The notes below the pieces were generated by a model. The model did not search any database. It was not told the DNA's origin and was given only the letters and a program-made list of their open reading frames with translations. This document shows, piece after piece, positions 1 through 5,193 of a DNA stretch of 5,193 nt. The translations under genes and the position numbers were made by a program. How positions within the stretch are numbered: the first letter of the stretch is position 1; every line of letters starts with the position of its first letter. The DNA is from Methanomassiliicoccales archaeon (lineage in GTDB: Archaea > Thermoplasmatota > Thermoplasmata > Methanomassiliicoccales > Methanomethylophilaceae): positions 1-5,193 of the forward strand of contig CAAFZG010000003.1 of the NCBI GenBank assembly GCA_900767505.1, written 5' to 3'.

Positions 1-305
1 AGGCGGCGATGAAGTATCTGAACGCCACCGCATACGGCGAGGCGGCATTGGATGCCGTCGTCGGTTACGAGGACTCCCGTGCGGGGACCAAGAGCATGAG
101 GGTCATGGTCGTAGGCATGATCAAGGACGAGCCCGAAGGCGGAAGGTTCATGGACGCCAACCCCACGATGAAGAACATCTATCTGGTGCATCAGATGATC
201 AACGAGCAGGAGGGCGCCCTGGGCGAGTACCTGAAGATGATCAGGACGCTGGAGGACATCGCCGGGCCGAACGTCAACAAGAGGGATTCCGGGGATTACG
301 AGTGA
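1..305 (+). CDS. Unrecognised protein, C-terminal part (5' end outside window)
   Basis: The frame is open from the left edge to the TGA at 303-305, giving about 100 residues. An ATG at 9-11 exists, but only eight bases precede it and the open frame continues upstream (Ala-Ala before the Met), so I read this as the tail of a longer gene. The visible part is soluble-looking, with no membrane segment and no Cys. It is rich in Met (8 in 98 residues) and in acidic residues. It contains a hydrophobic stretch SMRVMVVGMI followed by a probably helical segment (MKNIYLVHQMINEQEGALGEYLKMI) split over two turns, and ends in a charged tail. I do not recognise the family and assign no function. Its stop overlaps the 3' end of the convergent sfsA gene by 10 bases. 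Confidence 0.7.
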   Translation, partial: AAMKYLNATAYGEAALDAVVGYEDSRAGTKSMRVMVVGMIKDEPEGGRFMDANPTMKNIYLVHQMINEQEGALGEYLKMIRTLEDIAGPNVNKRDSGDYE

Positions 306-964
306 AATCCGAACGGGATCTGCGAATCCACGGTCATCGAATCGGATTCGACGATACAGTCGACGACGAGGATGCTCACACCATTGCGGTATGCGTTCTC
401 CAGCTCATTGCCGAATTCCGGATCCGTTCTGTTGTTCGGACGGAAGAGCGTCATGCCCTTCATCTGCACGACGAAGGCGACGTAGGCTTCGTATCCTTCC
501 CCGACACATCTCTCCAGGCCGCGGAGGTGCTTCAGTCCGCGTTCCGTGGGAGCATCGGGGAATTCGCATATCCCCCCGTTCTCAAGGGTGACGCCTTTCA
601 CTTCGATGTAGATCCTGCGTTCTCCCGATTCGACATAGAAATCGAAGCGCGAATCGCCGTGGACATGCTCCGGATGCACTATGGGATCCTTTCCGAAGAA
701 TCCGGATGTGCGGATGAACTCGCCGAATGCGGCATTAGGAGCTTGGGAATCGATGTTCACCAGCATCTCTCCCTTGTACACCGCGATGAGGTCGTACTTC
801 GTCTTCCTGGCGGGATTGGACGATTCGGACAGGATGACTCTTGCACCGGGGACGAGAAGCTCCTTGCAGCGCCCGGTGTTCTTCACGTGGACTACAGCAG
901 TCTTTCCGTTGACGGTCACATGGGCGATAAACCTGTTCGGCCTGCTGATGAACGTCCCTTCCAC
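296..964 (-). CDS. sfsA: SfsA family protein (sugar fermentation stimulation protein homolog)
   Basis: The 222-residue product matches the SfsA family in length and motifs. Visible are RPNRF near residues 8-12, VKNTGR (27-32), LLVPGARVILSES (36-48), NPARKTKYDL (50-59), SRFDFYVE (105-112), IYIEVKGVTL (118-127) and FPDAPTERGLKHL (135-147). The family has an N-terminal OB-like domain and a C-terminal domain resembling PD-(D/E)XK nucleases; D108 with E121 and K123 fit that active-site pattern. The family is named after an E. coli gene affecting maltose metabolism, with reported DNA binding; its role in archaea is not settled. The start is GTG at 964-962, the only ordinary start codon after the in-frame TAG at 1027-1025. 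An AGGATAAGG stretch 12 bases upstream is at best a weak ribosome site. The gene diverges from the transporter operon and converges with the gene at the left edge. Confidence 0.93.
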   Translation of the reverse strand: MEGTFISRPNRFIAHVTVNGKTAVVHVKNTGRCKELLVPGARVILSESSNPARKTKYDLIAVYKGEMLVNIDSQAPNAAFGEFIRTSGFFGKDPIVHPEHVHGDSRFDFYVESGERRIYIEVKGVTLENGGICEFPDAPTERGLKHLRGLERCVGEGYEAYVAFVVQMKGMTLFRPNNRTDPEFGNELENAYRNGVSILVVDCIVESDSMTVDSQIPFGFHS

Positions 965-1017
965 GACGTGTTCGTACCTTATCCTAGCACTCTCCGGCGG
1001 GTGTATGGAAGTCTCTG

Positions 1018-1025
1018 ATTTATGC
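1018..1025 (-). promoter_or_regulatory. Possible TATA box of sfsA
   Basis: On the minus strand this reads GCATAAAT, the best TATA-like match upstream of sfsA. Archaeal initiation usually lies about 25 bases downstream, which would put the start site near 993-996 and leave a leader of roughly 30 bases before the GTG at 964. The box lies inside the outer 5' arm of the hairpin at 1018-1080, so the two interpretations compete or interact. The match is modest. Confidence 0.3.
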
Positions 1026-1080
1026 TATGAGACGGCGTGAGGTCACGAAGTCACCAACACGCCGATTTGTAGCATCAAAT
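1018..1080 (+). other. Long imperfect hairpin, possible structured RNA or regulatory palindrome
   Basis: Read as + strand RNA, 26 base pairs can be drawn across 63 bases. 1018-1021 pairs with 1077-1080; 1022-1027 (ATGCTA) with 1070-1075 (TAGCAT), with C1076 bulged; 1028-1031 with 1066-1069, three of these four pairs being G-U. After an A-A mismatch, 1033-1039 (CGGCGTG) pairs perfectly with 1058-1064 (CACGCCG). Then come a 1x2 internal loop, 1041-1043 with 1053-1055, a C-C mismatch, 1045-1046 with 1050-1051, and a GAA loop. The G-U pairs become C-A mismatches on the minus strand, which favours a + strand RNA. It could be a small RNA, a leader element of the downstream operon, a protein-binding palindrome or a small repeat element. 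No T-run follows, so it is not a typical terminator. Confidence 0.55.
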
Positions 1081-1099
1081 GGATTGTTAAATCATCCAT
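1079..1099. repeat. Short inverted repeat ATGGAT / ATCCAT
   Basis: ATGGAT at 1079-1084 is the exact reverse complement of ATCCAT at 1094-1099, with a 9-base AT-rich spacer. An alternative inner pairing is GATT (1082-1085) with AATC (1090-1093). ATCCAT recurs at 1115-1120, so three copies of the hexamer in two orientations lie upstream of the importer operon. A short repeat like this could arise by chance; its placement before a promoter gives it some weight as a regulator site. Confidence 0.35.
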
Positions 1100-1136
1100 C
1101 CTTTGGTAACACACATCCATAATTGGTAATACATAA
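1093..1136 (+). repeat. Two imperfect tandem repeats upstream of the importer operon, candidate operator
   Basis: Unit 1 is CATCCAT (1093-1099), three bases, then TTGGTAACACACA (1103-1115). Unit 2 is CATCCAT (1114-1120), two bases, then TTGGTAATACATA (1123-1135). The CATCCAT blocks are identical, and the second blocks agree at 11 of 13 positions. The TTGGTAA blocks start exactly 20 bases apart, about two DNA turns, so a protein could bind both on the same face. The second unit runs into the TATA-like sequence, which is a good place for a repressor. A metal- or corrinoid-responsive regulator would fit the operon, but no regulator can be named. Confidence 0.45.
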
Positions 1137-1138
1137 GT
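1129..1138 (+). promoter_or_regulatory. Probable TATA box of the importer operon
   Basis: The sequence ATACATAAGT is TATA-like, and its centre lies about 25 bases before the ATG at 1159. Archaeal transcription normally starts about 25 bases downstream of the box, so the start would fall at or next to that ATG, giving a leaderless mRNA. The absence of a clear Shine-Dalgarno sequence before this ATG agrees. The match to the usual archaeal TATA consensus is only moderate. Confidence 0.45.
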
Positions 1139-1158
1139 ATCACGAATCGATAAGACGT

Positions 1159-2259
1159 ATGATTGCTATGGGTAGTAAAATCACTCCAATCGCCATCGTA
1201 GCAGTGGCTTTGGTCATCGTCGCCGCGGGAGCATTCGTTCTTCTCGGAGACAAAGACGGAAACGACAATAATACTGTCGAGCCTCACAAAGTCATCATCA
1301 AAGACAGCCTGGGGAACGAAGTCGAGGTCATGGCTCCTGTTTCGGCTATTTGCACCGTCAATACCAATGCCGCGGAATTCCTCCAGATGCTCTCCCTGAA
1401 CAAATTAGTGGTCGGTGCAGACGATGCAACGATCAAGTCGCTCAGCATTTACAAAGATGTCACAAACATCGGAGACTATAAGAACCCTGTAGGAGAAAAG
1501 GTCGTCTCCACAGGATCCAAGATAGTCATCTCACAATCCTCGTCCAGATCCCTCTCCGCATCCGCAGAGCAGGCACTCAAGGACAATTACGGAATAACAG
1601 TTCTCCGTCTCGATTGTTATGGAGCGACAATGCTCAGCGATGTGGAGACGCTACTGAAGATCGTCGATTCGGACAAGGCAACGAAGGCCTTCGATGAGTA
1701 CAAGAACAACTACGAAAAGGTCGTTAGCACCGTCAAGGACAAGGCTTCGAAAGTATCGGGCGATCCTTCGTTCCTATTCCTGTTCACAAGCATGAGCTCG
1801 AAAGTCGGAACATACTACAACGAGAATTCGGAGCTTGGGAAGATCGTCGCATCCATCCACGGACACAATGCACTTGCAGACATGAACGTCACATCCACAA
1901 CTGTGACATCCAAGCCTGCCGCAGAGGCAGTCTACGATTACGACAAGAAGGGCAGTCTCGGATATGTCTTCGTAAGGGGAATCTCCGGACATACCGCAGA
2001 GGCGGAATATCAGACCTTCATCAAGACCGGCGGAGGTCTTGATTTCAACGGATTGAACGTTGTGAAGAACAAGAACGTCTATGTGATCGAGACCGACGTA
2101 CTCTCCGGACCCCGTGACTACATCGGATACGTGTGCATCGCAGAGGTATTCGGCATCGATACGGGCCTGGACTACAATGAACTTGTAAAATCATTCAACT
2201 CGAAGTACGGTTTCGATGTGGAATACAGCTACATCATGAAGCAGTTCTCGGCTGCATGA
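1159..2259 (+). CDS. ABC transporter solute-binding protein, FecB/BtuF type, membrane-tethered
   Basis: This extracytoplasmic receptor of a metal-chelate importer has 366 residues from ATG 1159. Residues 7-30 form one hydrophobic helix with no lipobox Cys, followed by a short polar linker (DKDGNDNN), so the protein is probably held by an uncleaved N-terminal anchor facing outward. DSLGNEVEV (49-57) is the usual opening of the TroA-like/Peripla_BP_2 fold. A first lobe follows, then a long charged helix (about 160-198) of the kind that joins the two lobes, then a second lobe ending in VYVIETDVLSGPRDYIGYV (307-325). No ligand-specific residues can be read; corrinoid, heme or siderophore are all possible. 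ATG 1159 is preferred over ATG 1168 and the earlier TTG 1123 because it sits about 25 bases after the TATA-like box. It is first in an operon with the permease 18 bases downstream. Confidence 0.88.
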   Translation: MIAMGSKITPIAIVAVALVIVAAGAFVLLGDKDGNDNNTVEPHKVIIKDSLGNEVEVMAPVSAICTVNTNAAEFLQMLSLNKLVVGADDATIKSLSIYKDVTNIGDYKNPVGEKVVSTGSKIVISQSSSRSLSASAEQALKDNYGITVLRLDCYGATMLSDVETLLKIVDSDKATKAFDEYKNNYEKVVSTVKDKASKVSGDPSFLFLFTSMSSKVGTYYNENSELGKIVASIHGHNALADMNVTSTTVTSKPAAEAVYDYDKKGSLGYVFVRGISGHTAEAEYQTFIKTGGGLDFNGLNVVKNKNVYVIETDVLSGPRDYIGYVCIAEVFGIDTGLDYNELVKSFNSKYGFDVEYSYIMKQFSAA

Positions 2260-2267
2260 GTTCCAAA

Positions 2268-2273
2268 GGCGGT
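2268..2273 (+). promoter_or_regulatory. Ribosome binding site of the permease gene
   Basis: GGCGGT, one base from the archaeal consensus GGAGGT, lies four bases before the ATG at 2278 in the 18-base gap after the binding-protein stop. It supports ATG 2278 as the start. The short gap fits translation from the same mRNA. Confidence 0.5.
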
Positions 2274-2277
2274 CGTA

Positions 2278-3393
2278 ATGGATTCGGATGGAACGGGTGC
2301 AGGTGGACGTCTGAAGAAGATATACGTCGCCTCAACCCTCCGGAAAAGGACATACATTGCGACCGCCGCTTTTCTGACGATCGTTGCTACAGTAGTATCC
2401 GTGAGCATCGGTGCCGTGGACATACCGCTCAGCGATACGGTCCGCGTATTCCTTCACGCATTACTTCCGTCTGTCTTCGATAATCCCGAGACGTCTTGGT
2501 ATCCTGACATCATCCTCAATGCAAGGCTTTCTCGCACATTGCTGTGCATAATCGCGGGATTCAGTCTCGCACTCGCCGGTTCGGTGATGCAGAACATCCT
2601 GCGCAACCCGCTTGTCAGCCCTTTCACGTTGGGATTGTCATCGGCGGCATCTTTCGGTGCCGCAGTAGCGATACTCTTCGGAGGGGGCATCACAGGTTCC
2701 TTCATGGTGTTCGGTCATGAATTCTTCACCGAGAATCTGTTCATAGCGGGATTGGCCATCGTCTTCAGTCTGATCAGTGTGTCCCTGGTCGTATCGCTGT
2801 CCCGCAGGAGCGGGATCTCCCGTTCGACCATAATCCTGACCGGAGTCATAATCAGTTACCTCTTCCAGGCCGGAATAAGCGCGATAAAGTACTTCTCGAA
2901 CGACGATGCGCTTAGGGAGATCACGCTCTGGTTGATGGGGGGCATGTGGAACGCATCCTGGGGCGTCGTATACCTCGTGTTGCCAGTCGTGGTGATCCTG
3001 GCCATAGCGATAGAATCCATGGCTTCGAAGGTCAACGTCCTTGCGGCAGGCGATGATGTGGCCGAAAGTCTCGGGATAGATGTTCAGAAACTGAGGACCA
3101 TCCTGATGGTGCTTTGTACAGTCATATCATCTGTCTGCATTGCATTCACGGGCATCATAGGATTCATAGGTCTCATCGCACCGCACGTCACGAGGATGAT
3201 CATCGGTAACGACAGCCGTTATCTGTTCCCTGCCTCTGGAATCTTGGGGTCGCTGATACTCCTGTCCTCCGACATAGTCGCACGTATGGTCATACGTCCC
3301 CAGGAGATCCCCGTCGGTATAATCATGTATCTGGTCGGAGGCATTTTCTTCATCTGGCTTGTTTGCAGTCGCAGAAAGGAGGTGTCACTTTGA
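2278..3393 (+). CDS. ABC transporter permease, FecCD/BtuC family
   Basis: This is the membrane subunit, 371 residues, which forms the translocation path as a dimer. The hydrophobic pattern is that of the roughly ten-helix FecCD fold; the first helix is about residues 27-46, preceded by a basic cytoplasmic N-terminus (RLKK, LRKR). Family landmarks are ARLSRTLLCIIAGFSLALAG (82-101), followed directly by VMQNILRNPLVSPFTLGLSS (103-122), the ATPase-contacting region VNVLAAGDDVAESLGI (252-267), and FIGLIAPHVTRMIIGNDSR (295-313, approximately). RPQEIPVGI (340-348) and a final helix with a basic tail close the protein. Family members carry corrinoids, heme and ferric siderophores; the substrate here is unknown. 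It follows the binding-protein gene by 18 bases and its TGA overlaps the TTG start of the ATPase gene, so the two are probably translated in a coupled way. Confidence 0.94.
   Translation: MDSDGTGAGGRLKKIYVASTLRKRTYIATAAFLTIVATVVSVSIGAVDIPLSDTVRVFLHALLPSVFDNPETSWYPDIILNARLSRTLLCIIAGFSLALAGSVMQNILRNPLVSPFTLGLSSAASFGAAVAILFGGGITGSFMVFGHEFFTENLFIAGLAIVFSLISVSLVVSLSRRSGISRSTIILTGVIISYLFQAGISAIKYFSNDDALREITLWLMGGMWNASWGVVYLVLPVVVILAIAIESMASKVNVLAAGDDVAESLGIDVQKLRTILMVLCTVISSVCIAFTGIIGFIGLIAPHVTRMIIGNDSRYLFPASGILGSLILLSSDIVARMVIRPQEIPVGIIMYLVGGIFFIWLVCSRRKEVSL
3378..3384 (+). promoter_or_regulatory. Strong Shine-Dalgarno sequence that fixes the ATPase start
   Basis: GGAGGTG inside the end of the permease gene is a near-perfect complement to the 3' end of archaeal 16S rRNA. 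It lies five bases before TTG 3390-3392. This spacing makes that TTG the start of the ATPase, nine codons inside the longest open frame, and gives a 4-base TTGA overlap with the permease stop. Confidence 0.85.
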
Positions 3394-4178
3394 CACTGAG
3401 CATATCCGATGTCTGCCAGGGGTACAACGGCACCATCGTTATCGACGGCATATCGTTCGACATAGAGAGGGGCGAGATGGTCTCGGTGCTCGGACCGAAC
3501 GGCAGCGGGAAATCCACTTTGATCAAGACAGTCTGCAGGATCATGAAGCCCATCTCAGGCCAGGTATCGGTCGACGGAATGCCCATCCAGGGTATGGAAC
3601 CGAAGGAATTCTCGCACATGATCGGCTATGTTCCTCAGAAGTACACCCCCTCGGATTACATGACCGTGTTCGACTCTGTCCTCATCGGCAGGGCCCCGTA
3701 CATGTCCTGGTCGTTCTCGGATTCTGATTTCGCTCATGCAGAGGAGGCCATGGACAGGATGGGGATCTTCGACCTCGCCGAAAAATACGTCAATGATCTT
3801 TCCGGAGGGCAGATGCAGAAGGTTGTCCTTGCCCGTGCGATTGCACAGGATCCCGAATATTTCGTTCTGGATGAGCCCACTAGCGCTCTCGACCTGAAGA
3901 ATCAGATGCTCGCGCTCCGTATGGTCAGGAACGTAGTATCCCTGGGCAAGTCCGGGGCATTGGTAGCGCTTCATGATCTGAACCTTGCCATGCACTTCTG
4001 CGACAGGGTCATCCTCCTGAAAGACGGGCACATCCACTCTTCAGGAAAGCCGGAGGATGCCATCACCGAGGATTCCATACGCGAAGTGTACGGCGTATCC
4101 TCAGAGATCCTTCAAGGAAGGGACGGACCCTTCGTCCATATCTTAGAGGACGACTGCGACAGCCTCAGCGGTCAGTGA
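3390..4178 (+). CDS. ABC transporter ATP-binding protein, BtuD/FepC type
   Basis: This is the ATP-hydrolysing subunit that powers the importer, 262 residues from TTG 3390. All motifs are intact: Walker A GPNGSGKST (35-43), Q-loop Gln83 in YVPQK, signature LSGGQ (137-141), Walker B YFVLDEP (157-163) with the catalytic Glu162, D-loop SALD (165-168) and H-loop His195 in ALHDLN. The spacing and the SALDLKNQ and HDLNLAMHFCDRVILLKDGHI stretches (the latter about 195-215) place it with the FepC/BtuD/HmuV group that partners FecCD permeases. The TTG start is chosen because GGAGGTG lies five bases before it; TTG 3363 would lie upstream of that site. The gene overlaps the permease stop by 4 bases and its own 3' end overlaps the convergent cobN-like gene by 14 bases. 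Confidence 0.95.
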   Translation: MTLSISDVCQGYNGTIVIDGISFDIERGEMVSVLGPNGSGKSTLIKTVCRIMKPISGQVSVDGMPIQGMEPKEFSHMIGYVPQKYTPSDYMTVFDSVLIGRAPYMSWSFSDSDFAHAEEAMDRMGIFDLAEKYVNDLSGGQMQKVVLARAIAQDPEYFVLDEPTSALDLKNQMLALRMVRNVVSLGKSGALVALHDLNLAMHFCDRVILLKDGHIHSSGKPEDAITEDSIREVYGVSSEILQGRDGPFVHILEDDCDSLSGQ

Positions 4179-5193
4179 CTTCTTCGATCCGACCCTCGAG
4201 GTCGAGATAGACAGATTCCAGCTTTTCCCTCATGGAGTCGTCTGCATCCCACATTCCGCGCCCTATGGCCTCCATCAGGCGCTTGACGATATCCATCATC
4301 GCGAAAGGATTCTCATCCAACATCCACTCGGACACATCCTTGTCCAAGATGTACTTCTCGGCCAAGCCGTCATACATCCATTTCTCCACGATATCCGACA
4401 TGGCATCCCAGCCGAATATGTAATCGGTCATCTTGGAGACCTCGCTGACCCCACGGAATCCGTGTTCCATCAGACCTTCTATGAACTTGGGATTGAGAAC
4501 CTTCCGCCTGAACACGAATTTGAGTTCATCACCGGTATCCCTGATGGTGGTGAGTTCAGGATCAGAACTGTCACCCATATAGGATAAGACGTCGGGACGG
4601 CCGTAGGTCCTTACGAATGCATTGAGTCCTCCTAGATACCCGTAGACATCGTCCATGTCCACCATATCTATCTCTCTGTCCGGCAGATTCTTGACTATCG
4701 CCTGGGAACGACCGAAATTCCTGAAGAAATCCTCCTGTGTTCCCACCCCAGCGATTCCCCGCCCGTATGCGTAGCTTCCCCATGCGACATAGAGGTCGGC
4801 AAGATCCCGTGTGTCCTTCCATCCGCCCGTATCCACGGCATGGTTCATACCCGACCCGTAGCAGCCGGGAGGACATCCGAAAATCCTGAAGGATGCACGT
4901 CTGCGGGCCTCATCTTCGGCAATACCTTGGGACATCAGGGATGCGATGTCCTTGCGGAGATTGGCGGCCATGACATTGTCGTCATCGGATTCATCCAGAT
5001 TGGATATCAGACGGACTGCATCATCAAGAAGATCTATCAGATTCGGATATGCATCGCGGAAAAGACCGGATATGCGGACAGTGGTGTCCACTCTAGGTCT
5101 ACCCAACTCCTCAAGAGTAACCGGTTCAAGTCCTATGACTGCATTGCCGCCGTCTGCCCATACCGGGCGGACACCCATCAGCCACAGCGCATA
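4165..5193 (-). CDS. cobN: CobN-like metallochelatase large subunit, C-terminal part (5' end outside window)
   Basis: This is the last 342 codons of a CobN/magnesium chelatase H-type subunit; full proteins are usually about 1200 residues or more. The frame is open through the right edge, and the visible part begins YALWLMGVRPVW, an internal family motif, so the apparent ATG at 5178 is not the start. Other landmarks, counted from the edge, are ELGRPRVDTTVRISGLFRDA (29-48), RIFGCPPGCYGSG (103-115), WKDTRDLADLYVAWGSYAYG (125-144), YLGGLNAFV (186-194), NPKFIEGLMEHG (234-245), DYIFGWDA (257-264) and NPFAMMDIVKRLMEAIGRG (295-313). The subunit binds the tetrapyrrole and, with ATPase partners, inserts cobalt in corrinoid synthesis; related paralogs may handle other metals. 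Whether the partner ChlI/ChlD-type subunits are nearby cannot be seen. It lies tail to tail with the importer operon, which supports a shared theme of cobalt or corrinoid supply. Confidence 0.92.
   Translation of the reverse strand, partial: YALWLMGVRPVWADGGNAVIGLEPVTLEELGRPRVDTTVRISGLFRDAYPNLIDLLDDAVRLISNLDESDDDNVMAANLRKDIASLMSQGIAEDEARRRASFRIFGCPPGCYGSGMNHAVDTGGWKDTRDLADLYVAWGSYAYGRGIAGVGTQEDFFRNFGRSQAIVKNLPDREIDMVDMDDVYGYLGGLNAFVRTYGRPDVLSYMGDSSDPELTTIRDTGDELKFVFRRKVLNPKFIEGLMEHGFRGVSEVSKMTDYIFGWDAMSDIVEKWMYDGLAEKYILDKDVSEWMLDENPFAMMDIVKRLMEAIGRGMWDADDSMREKLESVYLDLEGRIEEVTDR

Larger units (their letters stand above)
965..1158. other. Divergent intergenic region between sfsA and the transporter operon
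   Basis: These 194 bases are the only sizeable non-coding stretch in the window and must hold the promoters of both sfsA (leftward) and the importer operon (rightward). They contain a 63-base hairpin, a short inverted repeat, two imperfect tandem repeats and two TATA-like boxes, each listed separately. The right half (about 1065-1158) is clearly more AT-rich than the flanking genes. I see no tRNA, no CRISPR unit and no credible additional protein here. Confidence 0.85.

Noticed and set aside
302..1018. A 238-codon open frame on the + strand that starts GTG overlapping the TGA of the left-edge gene (GTGA), looking like a coupled downstream gene.
   Set aside because: It lies antisense to sfsA, whose family motifs are unmistakable on the minus strand. 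The + strand translation has no family resemblance and unusual composition, so the open frame is a by-product of sfsA codon use.
1033..1064. The GC-rich inner stem as an intrinsic transcription terminator.
   Set aside because: No gene on the + strand ends just before it, no T-run follows it, and both flanking genes point away from the region.
1123..1158. Upstream TTG start giving the binding protein 12 extra residues.
   Set aside because: It falls within the tandem repeat and just before or in the TATA-like box, and would add a charged segment before the membrane anchor. ATG 1159 fits the expected transcription start better; ATG 1168 remains possible.
965..1158. A cobalamin riboswitch, suggested by the transporter and cobN context.
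   Set aside because: No B12-box-like sequence is visible, the region is short, and the fold seen is a single extended hairpin, not a multi-branched junction.
3363..3389. TTG 3363 as start of the ATPase gene.
   Set aside because: It lies upstream of the strong GGAGGTG site, which points to TTG 3390; the extra nine residues do not belong to the conserved domain start.
3555..4037. A 160-codon minus-strand open frame inside the ATPase gene.
   Set aside because: The + strand carries a complete ABC ATPase with every motif intact across this span; the reverse frame shows nothing recognisable.
4571..4876. A 101-codon second minus-strand frame inside the cobN-like gene.
   Set aside because: It overlaps well-conserved CobN motifs in the main frame and has no recognisable features of its own.

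Overview
The window looks like a chromosomal piece of a methanogenic archaeon, most plausibly a member of the Methanomassiliicoccales (Thermoplasmata). This is inferred from several things together: a solute-binding protein tethered by a plain N-terminal helix with no lipobox, a CobN-type metallochelatase beside a BtuCDF/FecBCD-type importer, a TATA-like box about 25 bases before a start codon, and moderate GC with tightly packed genes. No marker gene is present, so the lineage is a judgement from style and not a proof.

Layout from left to right. Bases 1-305 (+) hold the C-terminal end of a protein I do not recognise. It runs tail to tail, with a 10-base overlap, into sfsA (296-964, -). A 194-base divergent intergenic region (965-1158) follows. 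It holds a striking 63-base imperfect hairpin (1018-1080), two imperfect tandem 20-21 base repeats (1093-1136) and a probable TATA box. From there a three-gene operon runs on the + strand: a tethered solute-binding protein (1159-2259), a FecCD/BtuC permease (2278-3393) and a BtuD/FepC-type ATPase (3390-4178). The last gene starts at a TTG inside the permease stop codon, behind a very strong Shine-Dalgarno sequence. The ATPase gene runs tail to tail, with a 14-base overlap, into the C-terminal 342 codons of a cobN-like gene (4165-5193, -), which continues beyond the right edge.

The importer would bring a metal chelate such as a corrinoid, heme or siderophore into the cell: the binding protein captures it outside, the permease forms the channel and the ATPase drives transport. 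The CobN-like chelatase large subunit next door inserts a metal, typically cobalt, into a tetrapyrrole. This makes cobalt or corrinoid supply a reasonable guess for the locus, fitting a methylotrophic methanogen that relies on corrinoid proteins. The substrate cannot be read from the sequence.

The coding content belongs to known families. The part least explained by known features is the divergent intergenic region, especially the hairpin, whose G-U pairs favour a folded RNA read from the + strand.
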